A DNA stretch of 64,000 nt from Nocardia altamirensis NBRC 108246 (GTDB taxonomy: Bacteria > Actinomycetota > Actinomycetes > Mycobacteriales > Mycobacteriaceae), in the NCBI RefSeq assembly GCF_001612685.1, contig NZ_BDAY01000008.1, positions 1 through 64,000 of the forward strand, read 5' to 3'. The translations under genes were made by a program, and so were the position numbers. Positions 28,361 through 37,292 of the stretch are shown one piece after another. The notes under the pieces were generated by a model that saw only the letters and a program-made list of their open reading frames with translations, ran no database searches and had not been told where the DNA came from. Within the stretch, counting starts at the first letter, position 1. Every line of letters starts with the position of its first letter.

Positions 28361-31090
28361 ATGCCGCATTTCGACCGAGAACCGATCACGATCACCGGTA
28401 TCGCGTGCCTGCATCCCGAGGCCGCCGGTGCCGACGAGTACTGGAAGCTGTTGACTCGGCCTGCCACGGGAGCCGGGCAGCAGCGCCTGAACGATGCGGA
28501 TATCGATCTGGCCCGGTTCGGCATCCCGCCCGCACAGCGGGGCTCGATCAGCCGGCTGCAGCTGCTCATGCTCGAAGCGGCACATCGGTGCCTGGCCGAC
28601 GCCGGATATCCGGCGCGATCGCCTGCCGAGCGCACCGATGTCATCGTCGGCACCTGTTTCGGCTCGGATCGTCAGTACGCCAACGCACTTCGCATCGAAG
28701 GTGCGCGGTACGCGCGCCATCTCGGGCAGGTGGCCGCGCTGGATCCGGACGACCGGATCAGCGGACGGGCCGCGCAACTGCCCGCGCAGCTGCGCGCTCG
28801 TCTCACCGAACGACTCGGTGCCTCGCCGCACGACCGGGTCGGGGAGATGGCGAGCGCGATTCCGGCCCGTATTGCCACGGCATTTCGGCTGACCGGTCGC
28901 ACGATCGCGGTGGAGTCCACCGACGCGAGTTCGTTCGTCGCGCTGCGGCACGCGGTCGACAGCTTGCGTGCAGGCACCGCCGAGGCGGTCCTGGTATTGG
29001 CAGGACAGTGCCGAGAGGGCGAGCTGATCGGCGAAATGCTGGCGGCCAAGGGGCTTTCCGCGACCGACATGCTGGCCGAGGGTGTCGTTGCGCTGCTGTT
29101 GAAACGACGATCGTCGGCGCTGCACGACGGTGACCGAGGCTACGCATCGATTCTCGAATGCCGGGTGCGGCACGACCCGCACCCCGGCGTGCTGCGCTAC
29201 GCGACGGAGGCCGAGCAGTATTACCGGGTCGCCGACGAGACGCACGCGGCGGCGAGTATCGCGCCCGAGGCGGTCGGGTACGTCGACTGGGTCGGCCCGT
29301 CGATCCCCGCGGTGACCGCGGCAGGTGTCGGTGGGCTCGGCAAGGTATTCGGCGCTGCCGCACCGGGATCGGTGGGGTTCGGCGGCACCGGTGATCGGCT
29401 CGGCCACGGATTCGCCAACGCGGGACTGGCGAGCATCGCGAAAACCGCTCTCGCGCTGGACCATCGCGCATTGCCGCCGGGGCCGCTGCGTTCCGCTGAC
29501 CTGGCCGCGACACCGTTCCGACTCGCTGACGATCTCGAAAGATGGCCTGCCGACGCGCGATATGCGGCAGTATGCGGGACCGCGCTGGGTGGCACGGCCT
29601 CCTATCTGCTCCTCGAAGGGTACGAATGCCCGTCGCCCCGGCATCGGCCGAGACCGGCACTCGTGCGGTCCGCGCCCGCGACGCCGGAAGCCATCGCGAT
29701 CGTCGGATTCGGCGGAGCCTTCGCGGACGCACCGGACGCGACCGCCTTCTGGCACAACATCAGATCCGGTCGGGACAGCCTGCGACAACTCCCTGACGAC
29801 GTGCTGGATCGCGACCTCTACTTGGCGCAGGGCGCGCTCACCCTCACCCACAGCTACTGCGCGGTGGGTGCGGCGGCATCGATCCCTGAGCGGCCACCGG
29901 CGTCGCTGCCCATCACCCCACGCCGCTACCAGGCGATGGATCGCGCTCAGCGGCTCGCGCTTTCGGTCGCCGAGGAAACGCTGGCTCGCTACGGTCGGCG
30001 GCATACGCTGTGCGCAGGCGACGGCACCGTGGTGCTTGGGAGCACGCTGAGTCTGTCGCGGGAACGCAGTCTCAACGCGGAACGGTCGGTCGGGAAGTTG
30101 GCCGATATCGCTGCGGCGCTGGACGATATGGCGGACCTGCCCGGCGGGGTCCGTGACCGCATTCTCGAGCAAGTCGGCGAACAGTATGTGACCTGGCGTG
30201 CGCCGGTCACGCCAGCGGATCTCGACGGCTGCCTGGCCAGCGGCGTCGCGGCCTTGGCTGCCAACGAGTTCCGGTTGTCGGCCGTACCGCTCGCGATCGA
30301 GGCGGCCTGCGCTTCGACGCAGGCGGCCATCGACTATGCGATCACGGCACTGCGCGCAGGCTCTGTCGACTACGCCATCGCCGGCGGCGTCGAATTGGCC
30401 TGCAATCCCCGTGATTTGGTGCTCTGTTCGGCGCTCGGCATGCTGTCGCGCAGCCGAATCACGCCGTTCGATGTCGAGGCCGACGGATTCAGCCCTGGCG
30501 ATGGCTGCGCCATGTTCGTGCTCAAGCGACTCTCCGACGCACGGCGCGACGGCGACGAAATCCACGGTCTGATTCGCGGTATCGGCGCGGCCAACGATGC
30601 GAAATCATGCATCGCACCGGATGTCGACGGACAGGTGCTTGCCATGCGTCGTGCCTTCGGTCAGGTGGAATTCGAGCCTGCGGAGGTCGATTACCTGGAG
30701 GCGCACGGTACCGGGACCCGAGTTGGCGATCGGGTGGAAATCACCGCTGCCGCAAAGGTTTACGGTGGAAGAGTCCAGCCATTGGTGATCGGTACGGCGA
30801 AATCCTTCATCGGGCACACCTTCGCCGCCGCGGGCGCCGCGGGACTGCTGCGGACGCTGCAAGCAATGCGGGCCGAGACCTTTCCGCCCACCGTGAACTT
30901 GCATACGCGCAATCCGGAATTGCCGCTGGACCAGATCCCTGCGGTGTTGCCGACCGTGGCCGCGCCGTGGCCCGCCGTGCCAGGCCGGCCGCGCCGTGCC
31001 GGTGTGAGCTCCTTCGGCACCGGCGGGATCAACTACCACCTGCTTGTCGAGGAATACCAGGAAGACTGCCACAGAGACAGGGCGTCATGA
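28361..31090 (+). CDS. pigJ: PigJ/RedX-like tandem ketosynthase
   Basis: A 909-residue protein of two ketosynthase-fold halves. The C-terminal half (residues about 445-905) has a full active site: Cys650 in [10 protein letters not shown], His782 in [12 protein letters not shown], and His819 in [12 protein letters not shown]. In the N-terminal half the Cys position is Ala189 ([11 protein letters not shown]), so it cannot condense and may act like a decarboxylating or chain-length partner. PigJ takes pyrrolyl-2-carboxyl from PigG and condenses it with malonyl on the PigH carrier domain. It lies 12 bp after the ligase gene with a CAGGGAG site. Confidence 0.87.
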   Translation: MPHFDREPITITGIACLHPEAAGADEYWKLLTRPATGAGQQRLNDADIDLARFGIPPAQRGSISRLQLLMLEAAHRCLADAGYPARSPAERTDVIVGTCFGSDRQYANALRIEGARYARHLGQVAALDPDDRISGRAAQLPAQLRARLTERLGASPHDRVGEMASAIPARIATAFRLTGRTIAVESTDASSFVALRHAVDSLRAGTAEAVLVLAGQCREGELIGEMLAAKGLSATDMLAEGVVALLLKRRSSALHDGDRGYASILECRVRHDPHPGVLRYATEAEQYYRVADETHAAASIAPEAVGYVDWVGPSIPAVTAAGVGGLGKVFGAAAPGSVGFGGTGDRLGHGFANAGLASIAKTALALDHRALPPGPLRSADLAATPFRLADDLERWPADARYAAVCGTALGGTASYLLLEGYECPSPRHRPRPALVRSAPATPEAIAIVGFGGAFADAPDATAFWHNIRSGRDSLRQLPDDVLDRDLYLAQGALTLTHSYCAVGAAASIPERPPASLPITPRRYQAMDRAQRLALSVAEETLARYGRRHTLCAGDGTVVLGSTLSLSRERSLNAERSVGKLADIAAALDDMADLPGGVRDRILEQVGEQYVTWRAPVTPADLDGCLASGVAALAANEFRLSAVPLAIEAACASTQAAIDYAITALRAGSVDYAIAGGVELACNPRDLVLCSALGMLSRSRITPFDVEADGFSPGDGCAMFVLKRLSDARRDGDEIHGLIRGIGAANDAKSCIAPDVDGQVLAMRRAFGQVEFEPAEVDYLEAHGTGTRVGDRVEITAAAKVYGGRVQPLVIGTAKSFIGHTFAAAGAAGLLRTLQAMRAETFPPTVNLHTRNPELPLDQIPAVLPTVAAPWPAVPGRPRRAGVSSFGTGGINYHLLVEEYQEDCHRDRAS

Positions 31091-32259
31091 ACTTCGATCT
31101 ACCACCGGAAACCGAGACCATGTGCGCTGCGGTGACCGCGTTCGCCCGCCGTGATCTGGGTGGTCCGAAATCCTACGACCCGGAGTTGTTCGACCACGAC
31201 GATTTTCGGCGGCGCTGGCGGCTGGCGGGCAGGCAGGGCCTCGTCGGCGCCACGGCGCCGAGCGCGCACGGCGGCTGCGGACTGGATGCCCTCACCGCCA
31301 CCGCGCTCATGGAGGCGCTGGGCGCGGGCTGTGCCGATACCGGTTTCGCCTTCTCCATCGCGGCCCATTTGTTCGCCTCGGTGATGCCGATCGTGGAGTT
31401 CGGCACGGGCGAACAACAGCAGCAGTGGCTGTCCGGGTTGAGCTCCGGTGAGCTCATCGCGGCACACGCCATCACCGAACCGAACGCGGGATCGGACATC
31501 TTGAACCTGACTACGCGCGCAGAATGCAGCGGCGACCATTGGGTTCTCAACGGGGTCAAGGCTTTCACCACCAATGCGCCGGTCGCCGACCTCTTCGTCA
31601 TCCAAGCCGCCACCGAGCCGGGCGGCGGCTACTTCGGATTGACCGCCTTCCTGGTCCCGGCCGGGACGCCAGGGCTGCTGGTCGGTGCGCCCCACGACAA
31701 GGTCGGTCTGCGCGGTTCGCCGACGGCCGATGTGCACCTCACCGACTGCCGTATCCCGTTGGACTGGGTGCTCGGTGGTGTGGGAGCCGGGGCGAGTGTC
31801 TTCGCCGGTTCGATGAAATGGGAACGCACCTGTTTGTTCGGCGTCTATCTCGGCGCGATGCGCCGCGTTATCGACAGCACGATCGAATTCGTCGGGGAGC
31901 GAACACAATTCGGTACACCCATCGGCGAATTCCAGTCGGTCGGTCACCGGATCGTCGACATGGTCGCGACCCTGCAGTCCGCCAGGCTGCAGCTGATGCT
32001 CGCCGCCTGGGAACTGTCTCGGGGTGCGGACGGCACGGTGTCGTCCGGACTGGCGAAGGTGGCGGTCAGTGAGGCCGCGGTCAAGATCGGACTGGACGCC
32101 GTTCAGTTGCGCGGCGCGCTCGGGGTCACCGCGGGGGATGCCGAAACGCTGCTGCGTGACGCACTCCCCGCACGAATCTTTTCCGGCACCAACGAAATTC
32201 AGAAGAACAACATCGCACGCGCGCTCAGGGTTGGTCGTCGTGCTCGCCCGCGTCGCTGA
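31087..32259 (+). CDS. pigA: PigA/RedW-like L-prolyl-PCP dehydrogenase
   Basis: A 390-residue acyl-CoA-dehydrogenase-fold flavoprotein. It shows [23 protein letters not shown] for FAD and substrate, [39 protein letters not shown], and the C-terminal [18 protein letters not shown]. PigA and RedW oxidise prolyl-S-PCP by four electrons to pyrrolyl-2-carboxyl-S-PCP. Assignment to proline rather than fatty acyl groups rests on position in the bipyrrole operon and the presence of PigG and PigI. It overlaps the ketosynthase stop by four bases. Confidence 0.83.
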   Translation: MNFDLPPETETMCAAVTAFARRDLGGPKSYDPELFDHDDFRRRWRLAGRQGLVGATAPSAHGGCGLDALTATALMEALGAGCADTGFAFSIAAHLFASVMPIVEFGTGEQQQQWLSGLSSGELIAAHAITEPNAGSDILNLTTRAECSGDHWVLNGVKAFTTNAPVADLFVIQAATEPGGGYFGLTAFLVPAGTPGLLVGAPHDKVGLRGSPTADVHLTDCRIPLDWVLGGVGAGASVFAGSMKWERTCLFGVYLGAMRRVIDSTIEFVGERTQFGTPIGEFQSVGHRIVDMVATLQSARLQLMLAAWELSRGADGTVSSGLAKVAVSEAAVKIGLDAVQLRGALGVTAGDAETLLRDALPARIFSGTNEIQKNNIARALRVGRRARPRR

Positions 32260-32273
32260 AGGAGTTGCAGACC

Positions 32274-32582
32274 ATGGAGCTGATCGTGCATTTGATCCGG
32301 TTGCACGCCGATACCGATGCCGCGGCGTTCGAATCGTGGGTCCGTGAGGTCGACTACGCGACCTGCCCGGAGTTGCCGAGTATCCGGTCGTTCAGCGTGC
32401 AGCGGATCCCCGACTCGCCACGCCACTACTTCGAGGTGATCCAGGTCGATGACCTCGCCGAGTTCGAGCGCGATACCCGAACCCCGGCTTTCGCGAGACT
32501 GGTGGCCGCGTTCGACGGGATGGCCGCGGTGACCACCGAGATTGCCGGAACACGAGTTGGCCCCGGGTATTACGCGGCATGA
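32274..32582 (+). CDS. HapK/RedY-like protein
   Basis: A 102-residue protein. It opens with ELIVHLIRLHADTDAAAFESWV and contains YATCPELPSIRSFSVQRIP and HYFEVIQVDDLAEFERD, fitting the REDY-like HapK family of small dimeric alpha/beta-barrel proteins found almost only in prodiginine-type clusters (RedY, PigK, HapK). Its precise role is not settled; an accessory function in bipyrrole formation has been proposed. ATG 32274 has an AAGGAG site nine bases upstream; the in-frame TTG at 32265 is rejected. It is the last gene of the plus-strand operon. Confidence 0.78.
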   Translation: MELIVHLIRLHADTDAAAFESWVREVDYATCPELPSIRSFSVQRIPDSPRHYFEVIQVDDLAEFERDTRTPAFARLVAAFDGMAAVTTEIAGTRVGPGYYAA

Positions 32583-32605
32583 CGGCCGCGCGCCAGCGTC
32601 TCGGC

Positions 32606-33847
32606 TCAGAGCGCAAGCACGGCCGGTGGCCTGCGTGGTGCGGGCAGGAACCGCACGGTGGGGCGCCCGAGCCTGGCGACGAAGACGACACGGCCGGGCA
32701 GCTGGAACTCGGTCTGGAGTTCGTAGCGCAGATCATCGTGTTGGACGACGACGCTGATCGGGTGCATGGCCAAGCCTGCGCCGGTGACCCGCAGCCAATA
32801 GTCGCCGAGCAGCGCACCCGCGTCGACCATATCGAAATCGGCATTCTCCCAGGGGGATACGCTGATCGAGACGATGGCGGGGGTGCGAAGCACCAGCCCG
32901 GCGAGCTGTCCAGCGATGGCCCTGGGAAAGCTGGTCACGCTGAGCACGGCCATGACGGCCGGTGTGAACATCAGCCGCCGCAGCAGCCGTTGTCGGGCCG
33001 AGAGTGGTCCGAACAAGTGGGTGAGCGTGAAACCGTCGCCTTTTGCTGCGGCTTCGGCCTCGCTATGCCTGATGTAGGAATGTGTTTCGCGCCAGGCGGC
33101 GCGATGCGTGAAATCCCGTTCGGCGTATCGGGCGATGAACGCGGCGAACCGGTGCAGGTCAGGGCCGGAGCTCAGGTACCGGATGTGCAGCTGTGGCGTG
33201 GGATTCACCTGGGCCGTCCCGTTTCGGACGCCCGGCAGACCAGCGCGGTTGCGTTGGCCGCGCCGCGTGCGCTTCGCGGCAGTGCGGTCCTCCGCGAGTT
33301 TGTCGAGGAGGATCGGTGCGATCGGGCCGTCTTCGTAAGGGCCTCTGTTGGTCTGGCGCCGCATGGCAAGGGCGCGCACTTCGCCCAGGGTTTCGGTCGG
33401 TTCGGGGTGCCAGCGAAAGTGCGTCAATCGCAAGGGAACCCACGTCACTGGAAAGCCGATGCCTGCCAGCTGCGCCGGATCGGGGCGCACATCGTGGCAC
33501 GCCACCCACCCCTGTGCGGCGAGTGCGCGGTGCAGCAGGTGCCAGAAAAGGCCACAGCTGAGCCGCATTTCGGTGTGGTGCGTCGGGAGTGCGGCGATCT
33601 CCCTGGTGCGGTCGACGGCCAGGATGAGGGTTTCGGTCGGGGCCTGGTCTGCCGTCGGTAGGGCGCCGATTCGGGTCGCGATGTGGTCGCGTGCGGCGTT
33701 GCTGACCAATCGCGCCACCGCCCACGGTTGGCAGTTGTGCGATGAGGGGCTCGTCATTGCGATCGCGAGCGCGGACGTCATGGCTTGGTCGAAGGAGACG
33801 AATGTTGCTCGCAGTGAACCGGCTTCGTTGATGATCGGCTCTGCCAC
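32606..33847 (-). CDS. Nitroreductase-fold oxidoreductase, candidate for the PigM step
   Basis: A 413-residue protein with the flavin-binding opening of Acg-type (Rv3131-like) nitroreductases (ALAIAMTSPSSHNCQPWAV). The middle is LRLTHFRWHPEPTETLGEVRALAMRRQTNRGPY, and the C-terminal half contains WENADFDMVDAGALLGDYWLRVTGAGLAMHPISVVVQ, where the second half of the FMN site lies. The bipyrrole pathway needs an oxidation of hydroxymethyl-bipyrrole to the aldehyde, done by PigM in Serratia. No other oxidoreductase in the operon is free for this, so this convergent gene is the candidate. That role is inference. GTG 33847 has a GGAG site. Confidence 0.7.
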   Translation of the reverse strand: MAEPIINEAGSLRATFVSFDQAMTSALAIAMTSPSSHNCQPWAVARLVSNAARDHIATRIGALPTADQAPTETLILAVDRTREIAALPTHHTEMRLSCGLFWHLLHRALAAQGWVACHDVRPDPAQLAGIGFPVTWVPLRLTHFRWHPEPTETLGEVRALAMRRQTNRGPYEDGPIAPILLDKLAEDRTAAKRTRRGQRNRAGLPGVRNGTAQVNPTPQLHIRYLSSGPDLHRFAAFIARYAERDFTHRAAWRETHSYIRHSEAEAAAKGDGFTLTHLFGPLSARQRLLRRLMFTPAVMAVLSVTSFPRAIAGQLAGLVLRTPAIVSISVSPWENADFDMVDAGALLGDYWLRVTGAGLAMHPISVVVQHDDLRYELQTEFQLPGRVVFVARLGRPTVRFLPAPRRPPAVLAL

Positions 33848-33907
33848 GTGGACTCCGTCTTTTCGGATAATTGGGCGTGATACGAACTATGTCAATATGC
33901 CGACCAT

Positions 33908-33961
33908 CGCTGACAATAGGGCTGATAAACCGCTGACAAGTTGCTGACGAGCGCGTATACC
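33908..33961 (+). promoter_or_regulatory. Candidate SARP-binding promoter (four heptamer repeats plus -10)
   Basis: Heptamers CGCTGAC (33908-33914), GGCTGAT (33920-33926), CGCTGAC (33931-33937) and TGCTGAC (33942-33948) share the core GCTGA(C/T) and start 12, 11 and 11 bp apart, that is on one face of the helix. Seven bases after the last repeat comes TATACC (33956-33961), a -10-like hexamer, with no -35 box. This is the known arrangement of SARP-dependent promoters (heptamer repeats with 11-bp periodicity ending about 8 bp from the -10). It faces the FAAL operon at 34144. Confidence 0.75.
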
Positions 33962-34143
33962 GCCGAGATTGCATGGTTCCATTCAGAAAAGTATTGACGG
34001 GTCTACGAAGCCGAGGATAGATTGGCCCGGTCGCTCGATCCGGCAATTATGCGGCGGCTGAATATGGTTTGCTAGAAATCGATGAAAGCCGTGATCGAGT
34101 AGCTCATTCGGCCGCTGGACAAACGAATCGCAAAGAGGTACGC

Positions 34144-36225
34144 ATGCAGCCCTTGTCCGTGGACAACGCTGTCGAAGCTGGTAACTGGGTCGATCTTGTC
34201 AGAACACGGGCTCGTCGGCAGGGAAACCAAGAAGCATATGTGTTTCTCGATGAGAACGGCCGGGAAGCGGATTGTCTGACATTCCAGGAGCTCGATAATC
34301 GGGCGCGTGCGGTGGCTGAGCGGTTGACCGATACGGTCGGTCGCGGCGAACGCGCCCTGCTGCTCTATCCGGCCGGATTGGACTATGTCGCAGCCTTTTT
34401 CGGATGTCTGTACGCGGGCGTGATCGGCATACCGCTGTTTGCGCCAGGGGGTAACCGATCAGCCCACATCGATGCCATCGCGGCCGATGCCACGGCTGCC
34501 GCCGTATTGACCACCGCCGAGATCGTTGCTGCGGGGGACACGGGCTTGTCGTTCAGTCGATTGCCGCACATCGCGACCGATACGCTCGGCACGGCACAGG
34601 GCCGCGGTACCGCCGTCGCTGGCATAGTGGCTTATCTGCAGTACACCTCGGGCTCGACGTCGGCGCCGAAGGGCGTGGTCATCGATCATGCGATGAGCAT
34701 CAACCATTGCGGACAGCTCGCCCGCGCGTGGCAGGTCGACCACGAGAGCGTCGTCGTATCGTGGCTGCCGCACTTCCACGATTACGGCCAGGTCAACGGT
34801 GTTCTGCTGCCGGTCTACGCCGGTTGCCGCGCGGTACTGATGGCGCCGACGACGTTCGCGAAGAATCCCATCCGGTGGCTGGATGCCGTCACGGCCTATC
34901 GGGGAACCCACAGTGGCGCACCGAATTTCGCCTTCGACCTGTGTGTGGACAAGACGACGGCCGCGCAGCGTGCCTCGCTGGATCTGCGCAGTTGGCGGCA
35001 TGTGGGCAACGGCGCGGAGCCGGTGCGCAAGGCCACCTTGGACAGGTTCGAAGCGACTTTCGCAGCGCACGGTCTCGACGGTGCGGTGCTCACCCCTGGC
35101 TACGGTCTCGCGGAGGCAACGCTGGTCCTAACGTGTGGTGGCTCGCACGAGCGTCGAGTAGCGCGACGATTCGACCCGCAGGCCCTCGGTCGGCGCAGAG
35201 CCGAAATCGCCACCGCACCAGGCGGAGTCGAACTCGTCGGCGTCGGCGCCCCGGTTCCCGGCACCGAAATCGCCATCGTCGACCCGGAATCGGGTCGGAT
35301 CCTGCCCGACGGCGTGGTCGGCGAGATCTGGGCGGCGGGACCAAGTGTGTCGCCACGGTATTGGGGCAAGCACGACGATTCCTTGCGGACGTTCGGCGCC
35401 AGATTCGCCGGCGGCGACACCCGCTGGTTGCGCACCGGCGATCTGGGCTTCGTCTACGACGGCGAGCTGTTCGTCAACGGCCGCTTGAAGAACATGATGA
35501 TCGTCAACGGTGTCAACTACTACCTGGAGGACATCGAAGCCACCGCGGTCGGCAGTGCCGAGGCTCTGCGGGCAGGCGGCGTGCTCGCCTTCGGTGTCGG
35601 AGAGGCCGCGCAGGAGCGGCTCGCGCTGGTCGCGGAGTATCGCGCCGAGGGCAAGGTGGAGCCGCACCAGTTGGCCGCAACGATGCGCGACGCGGTCGCC
35701 AGGCGGCACGGAATCGCCCCGATCACAGTCGTATTGATCGTCCAAGGCGCGGTGCCGCGGACGACAAGCGGAAAACTGCGTCGCCAAGAGTGCCGATCGG
35801 AATTCCTCGCAGGCCGGTTGCCGGAGATCTACCGCTGGACGGAAGCGACGACAGATACCGAGCCGTTGACGGCTGTCGCACGCGTTCCTGCCAATGGCCC
35901 GCAGCCGAACAGCCTGCCCACCATGACCGAACTCGTGCGGCAGGGTCTGCTCACCCAAGTGTCCGACTGGATCGCCACCAATGCCGGGCCAGGCGCACCG
36001 GCCTTCGATGCCGACCGCACGCTCGCCGAATACGGCTTCGGATCGGTCGATCAGATGAACCTGCACCAGCAGCTCGAGGACTGGGCGGGCAAGCAATTCG
36101 CGCCCGAGCTGATGTGGGATGCCGAATCCATCGGCGCCATGGCCCGCGCGATCGCGGAAGTGTTGACGGGGGCCGAGCCCGGCGAATCGAGCACCGCCGC
36201 AACGCAACACGAAGCGGTGGCCTGA
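34144..36225 (+). CDS. Fatty acyl-AMP ligase with C-terminal acyl carrier domain
   Basis: A 693-residue protein. Residues about 10-575 are a FAAL-type adenylating enzyme: LQYTSGSTSAPKGVVI, VSWLPHFHDYGQVNGVLLPVYAG, TPGYGLAEATLVLT, and the C-terminal TTSGKLRRQ with the catalytic Lys. The HFHDYG segment is typical of FAALs, which pass acyl-AMP to a carrier rather than CoA. Residues about 605-680 are an ACP with Ser634 in EYGFGSVDQMN. It would activate a free acid as starter or chain for the downstream enzymes. ATG 34144 has an AAAGAGG site. Confidence 0.88.
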   Translation: MQPLSVDNAVEAGNWVDLVRTRARRQGNQEAYVFLDENGREADCLTFQELDNRARAVAERLTDTVGRGERALLLYPAGLDYVAAFFGCLYAGVIGIPLFAPGGNRSAHIDAIAADATAAAVLTTAEIVAAGDTGLSFSRLPHIATDTLGTAQGRGTAVAGIVAYLQYTSGSTSAPKGVVIDHAMSINHCGQLARAWQVDHESVVVSWLPHFHDYGQVNGVLLPVYAGCRAVLMAPTTFAKNPIRWLDAVTAYRGTHSGAPNFAFDLCVDKTTAAQRASLDLRSWRHVGNGAEPVRKATLDRFEATFAAHGLDGAVLTPGYGLAEATLVLTCGGSHERRVARRFDPQALGRRRAEIATAPGGVELVGVGAPVPGTEIAIVDPESGRILPDGVVGEIWAAGPSVSPRYWGKHDDSLRTFGARFAGGDTRWLRTGDLGFVYDGELFVNGRLKNMMIVNGVNYYLEDIEATAVGSAEALRAGGVLAFGVGEAAQERLALVAEYRAEGKVEPHQLAATMRDAVARRHGIAPITVVLIVQGAVPRTTSGKLRRQECRSEFLAGRLPEIYRWTEATTDTEPLTAVARVPANGPQPNSLPTMTELVRQGLLTQVSDWIATNAGPGAPAFDADRTLAEYGFGSVDQMNLHQQLEDWAGKQFAPELMWDAESIGAMARAIAEVLTGAEPGESSTAATQHEAVA

Positions 36226-36226
36226 G

Positions 36227-37270
36227 ATGCGCCTGCGGTCCGCAGTGGCGGGCCTACCCTCGCGCGTCGTCGGCAACGCCGAAATCATCGACCTGATCGG
36301 CCAACACAGTTCGGACGGCTTCGACGGTGATCTCGACGGCATGTTGCGGTCCGTCGACCTGTACCTGCGCTATGCGGGTTCACGGGAGCGGCGTTGGCTC
36401 GACGCGGGCGAGCGTCCGATCGATCTGCTCCGCACCGCGGCGAACACCGCACTGGCGCAAGCGGATACCGGCGCCGACGAGATCGATCTGCTGATCTACA
36501 CGGGCATCGGGCGCGGTTTCCTCGAACCGGGTGGGGCCTACCATTGCGCGGCCGCGCTCGGGCTGGCGAACGCGCAGTGCTTCGACATCATCGACGCGTG
36601 CATGAGCTGGACCAGGGCCGTGCACGTCGCGGAGGCGCTGATGCGCGCAGGACGGGCCAGCGCGGCCCTGATCGTCAACGCGGAGTTCAGCCTGCGATTC
36701 GGCGGCCACGTCTTTCCTGACCTGTTCCGGGTCGAACGGGCGGAGGCGCTCGCGTCGACCTTCCCGGCCTACACCCTCGGTGAGGCGGCCACCGCGACCG
36801 TGCTCACCGCCGACGACAACGCACCGTGGGAGTTCCAGTTCACCTCCCGCCCGGATCTGGCCGCGCTGTGCAACGTCACTCTCCCCGGCTACGAGGGATT
36901 CTGCGATCCCGACGACAAACTCGCGGCCAATGGCGTCGGGCGGTTCAGCTCGTTCGGCTTCGAGATGCACGAGGCAGGCACCGCGGAGGTGCTCGCTGTC
37001 TTCGAACGGCTCGAGGTCGACCCGGAAAAGGTGGCGGCGCTTTTCACGCACGCATCGAGTAAGCGAGATTGGCAGGCGATGGCCGACAAGGTCGGCCTCG
37101 GCGAGGTGATCCACCACGTGTATCCCGAAACCGGCAACATCGTCTCCGCGTCGGTGCCTGCGGCGATCGCCTCGGCGATCGATGCGGGGGCACTGCGGCC
37201 GGGTGATCGTGCGGTGGGCTGGGTCGGCAGCGCGGGCATGTCCTTCGCTGGATTCTCTTTCGTGTTCTGA
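36227..37270 (+). CDS. KAS III-type ketoacyl synthase
   Basis: A 347-residue thiolase-fold condensing enzyme of the FabH type with the full triad: Cys125 in DIIDACMSWTRAV, His275 in FTHASSKRDW, and Asn304 in PETGNIVSASVPAA. It follows the FAAL-ACP gene directly (one base apart), so it may condense the acyl group held on that ACP, or transfer it. RedP is the KAS III of the streptomycete red cluster, where it starts the dodecanoyl chain; equivalence is plausible but not shown. Extender and acceptor are unknown. Confidence 0.86.
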   Translation: MRLRSAVAGLPSRVVGNAEIIDLIGQHSSDGFDGDLDGMLRSVDLYLRYAGSRERRWLDAGERPIDLLRTAANTALAQADTGADEIDLLIYTGIGRGFLEPGGAYHCAAALGLANAQCFDIIDACMSWTRAVHVAEALMRAGRASAALIVNAEFSLRFGGHVFPDLFRVERAEALASTFPAYTLGEAATATVLTADDNAPWEFQFTSRPDLAALCNVTLPGYEGFCDPDDKLAANGVGRFSSFGFEMHEAGTAEVLAVFERLEVDPEKVAALFTHASSKRDWQAMADKVGLGEVIHHVYPETGNIVSASVPAAIASAIDAGALRPGDRAVGWVGSAGMSFAGFSFVF

Positions 37271-37292
37271 CGATCTCCGGAACGGATGAATC

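Noticed and set aside
34144..36225. FAAL-ACP as a RedL homolog
   Set aside because: RedL continues with KS, AT and oxoamine synthase domains; this protein ends after one carrier domain.
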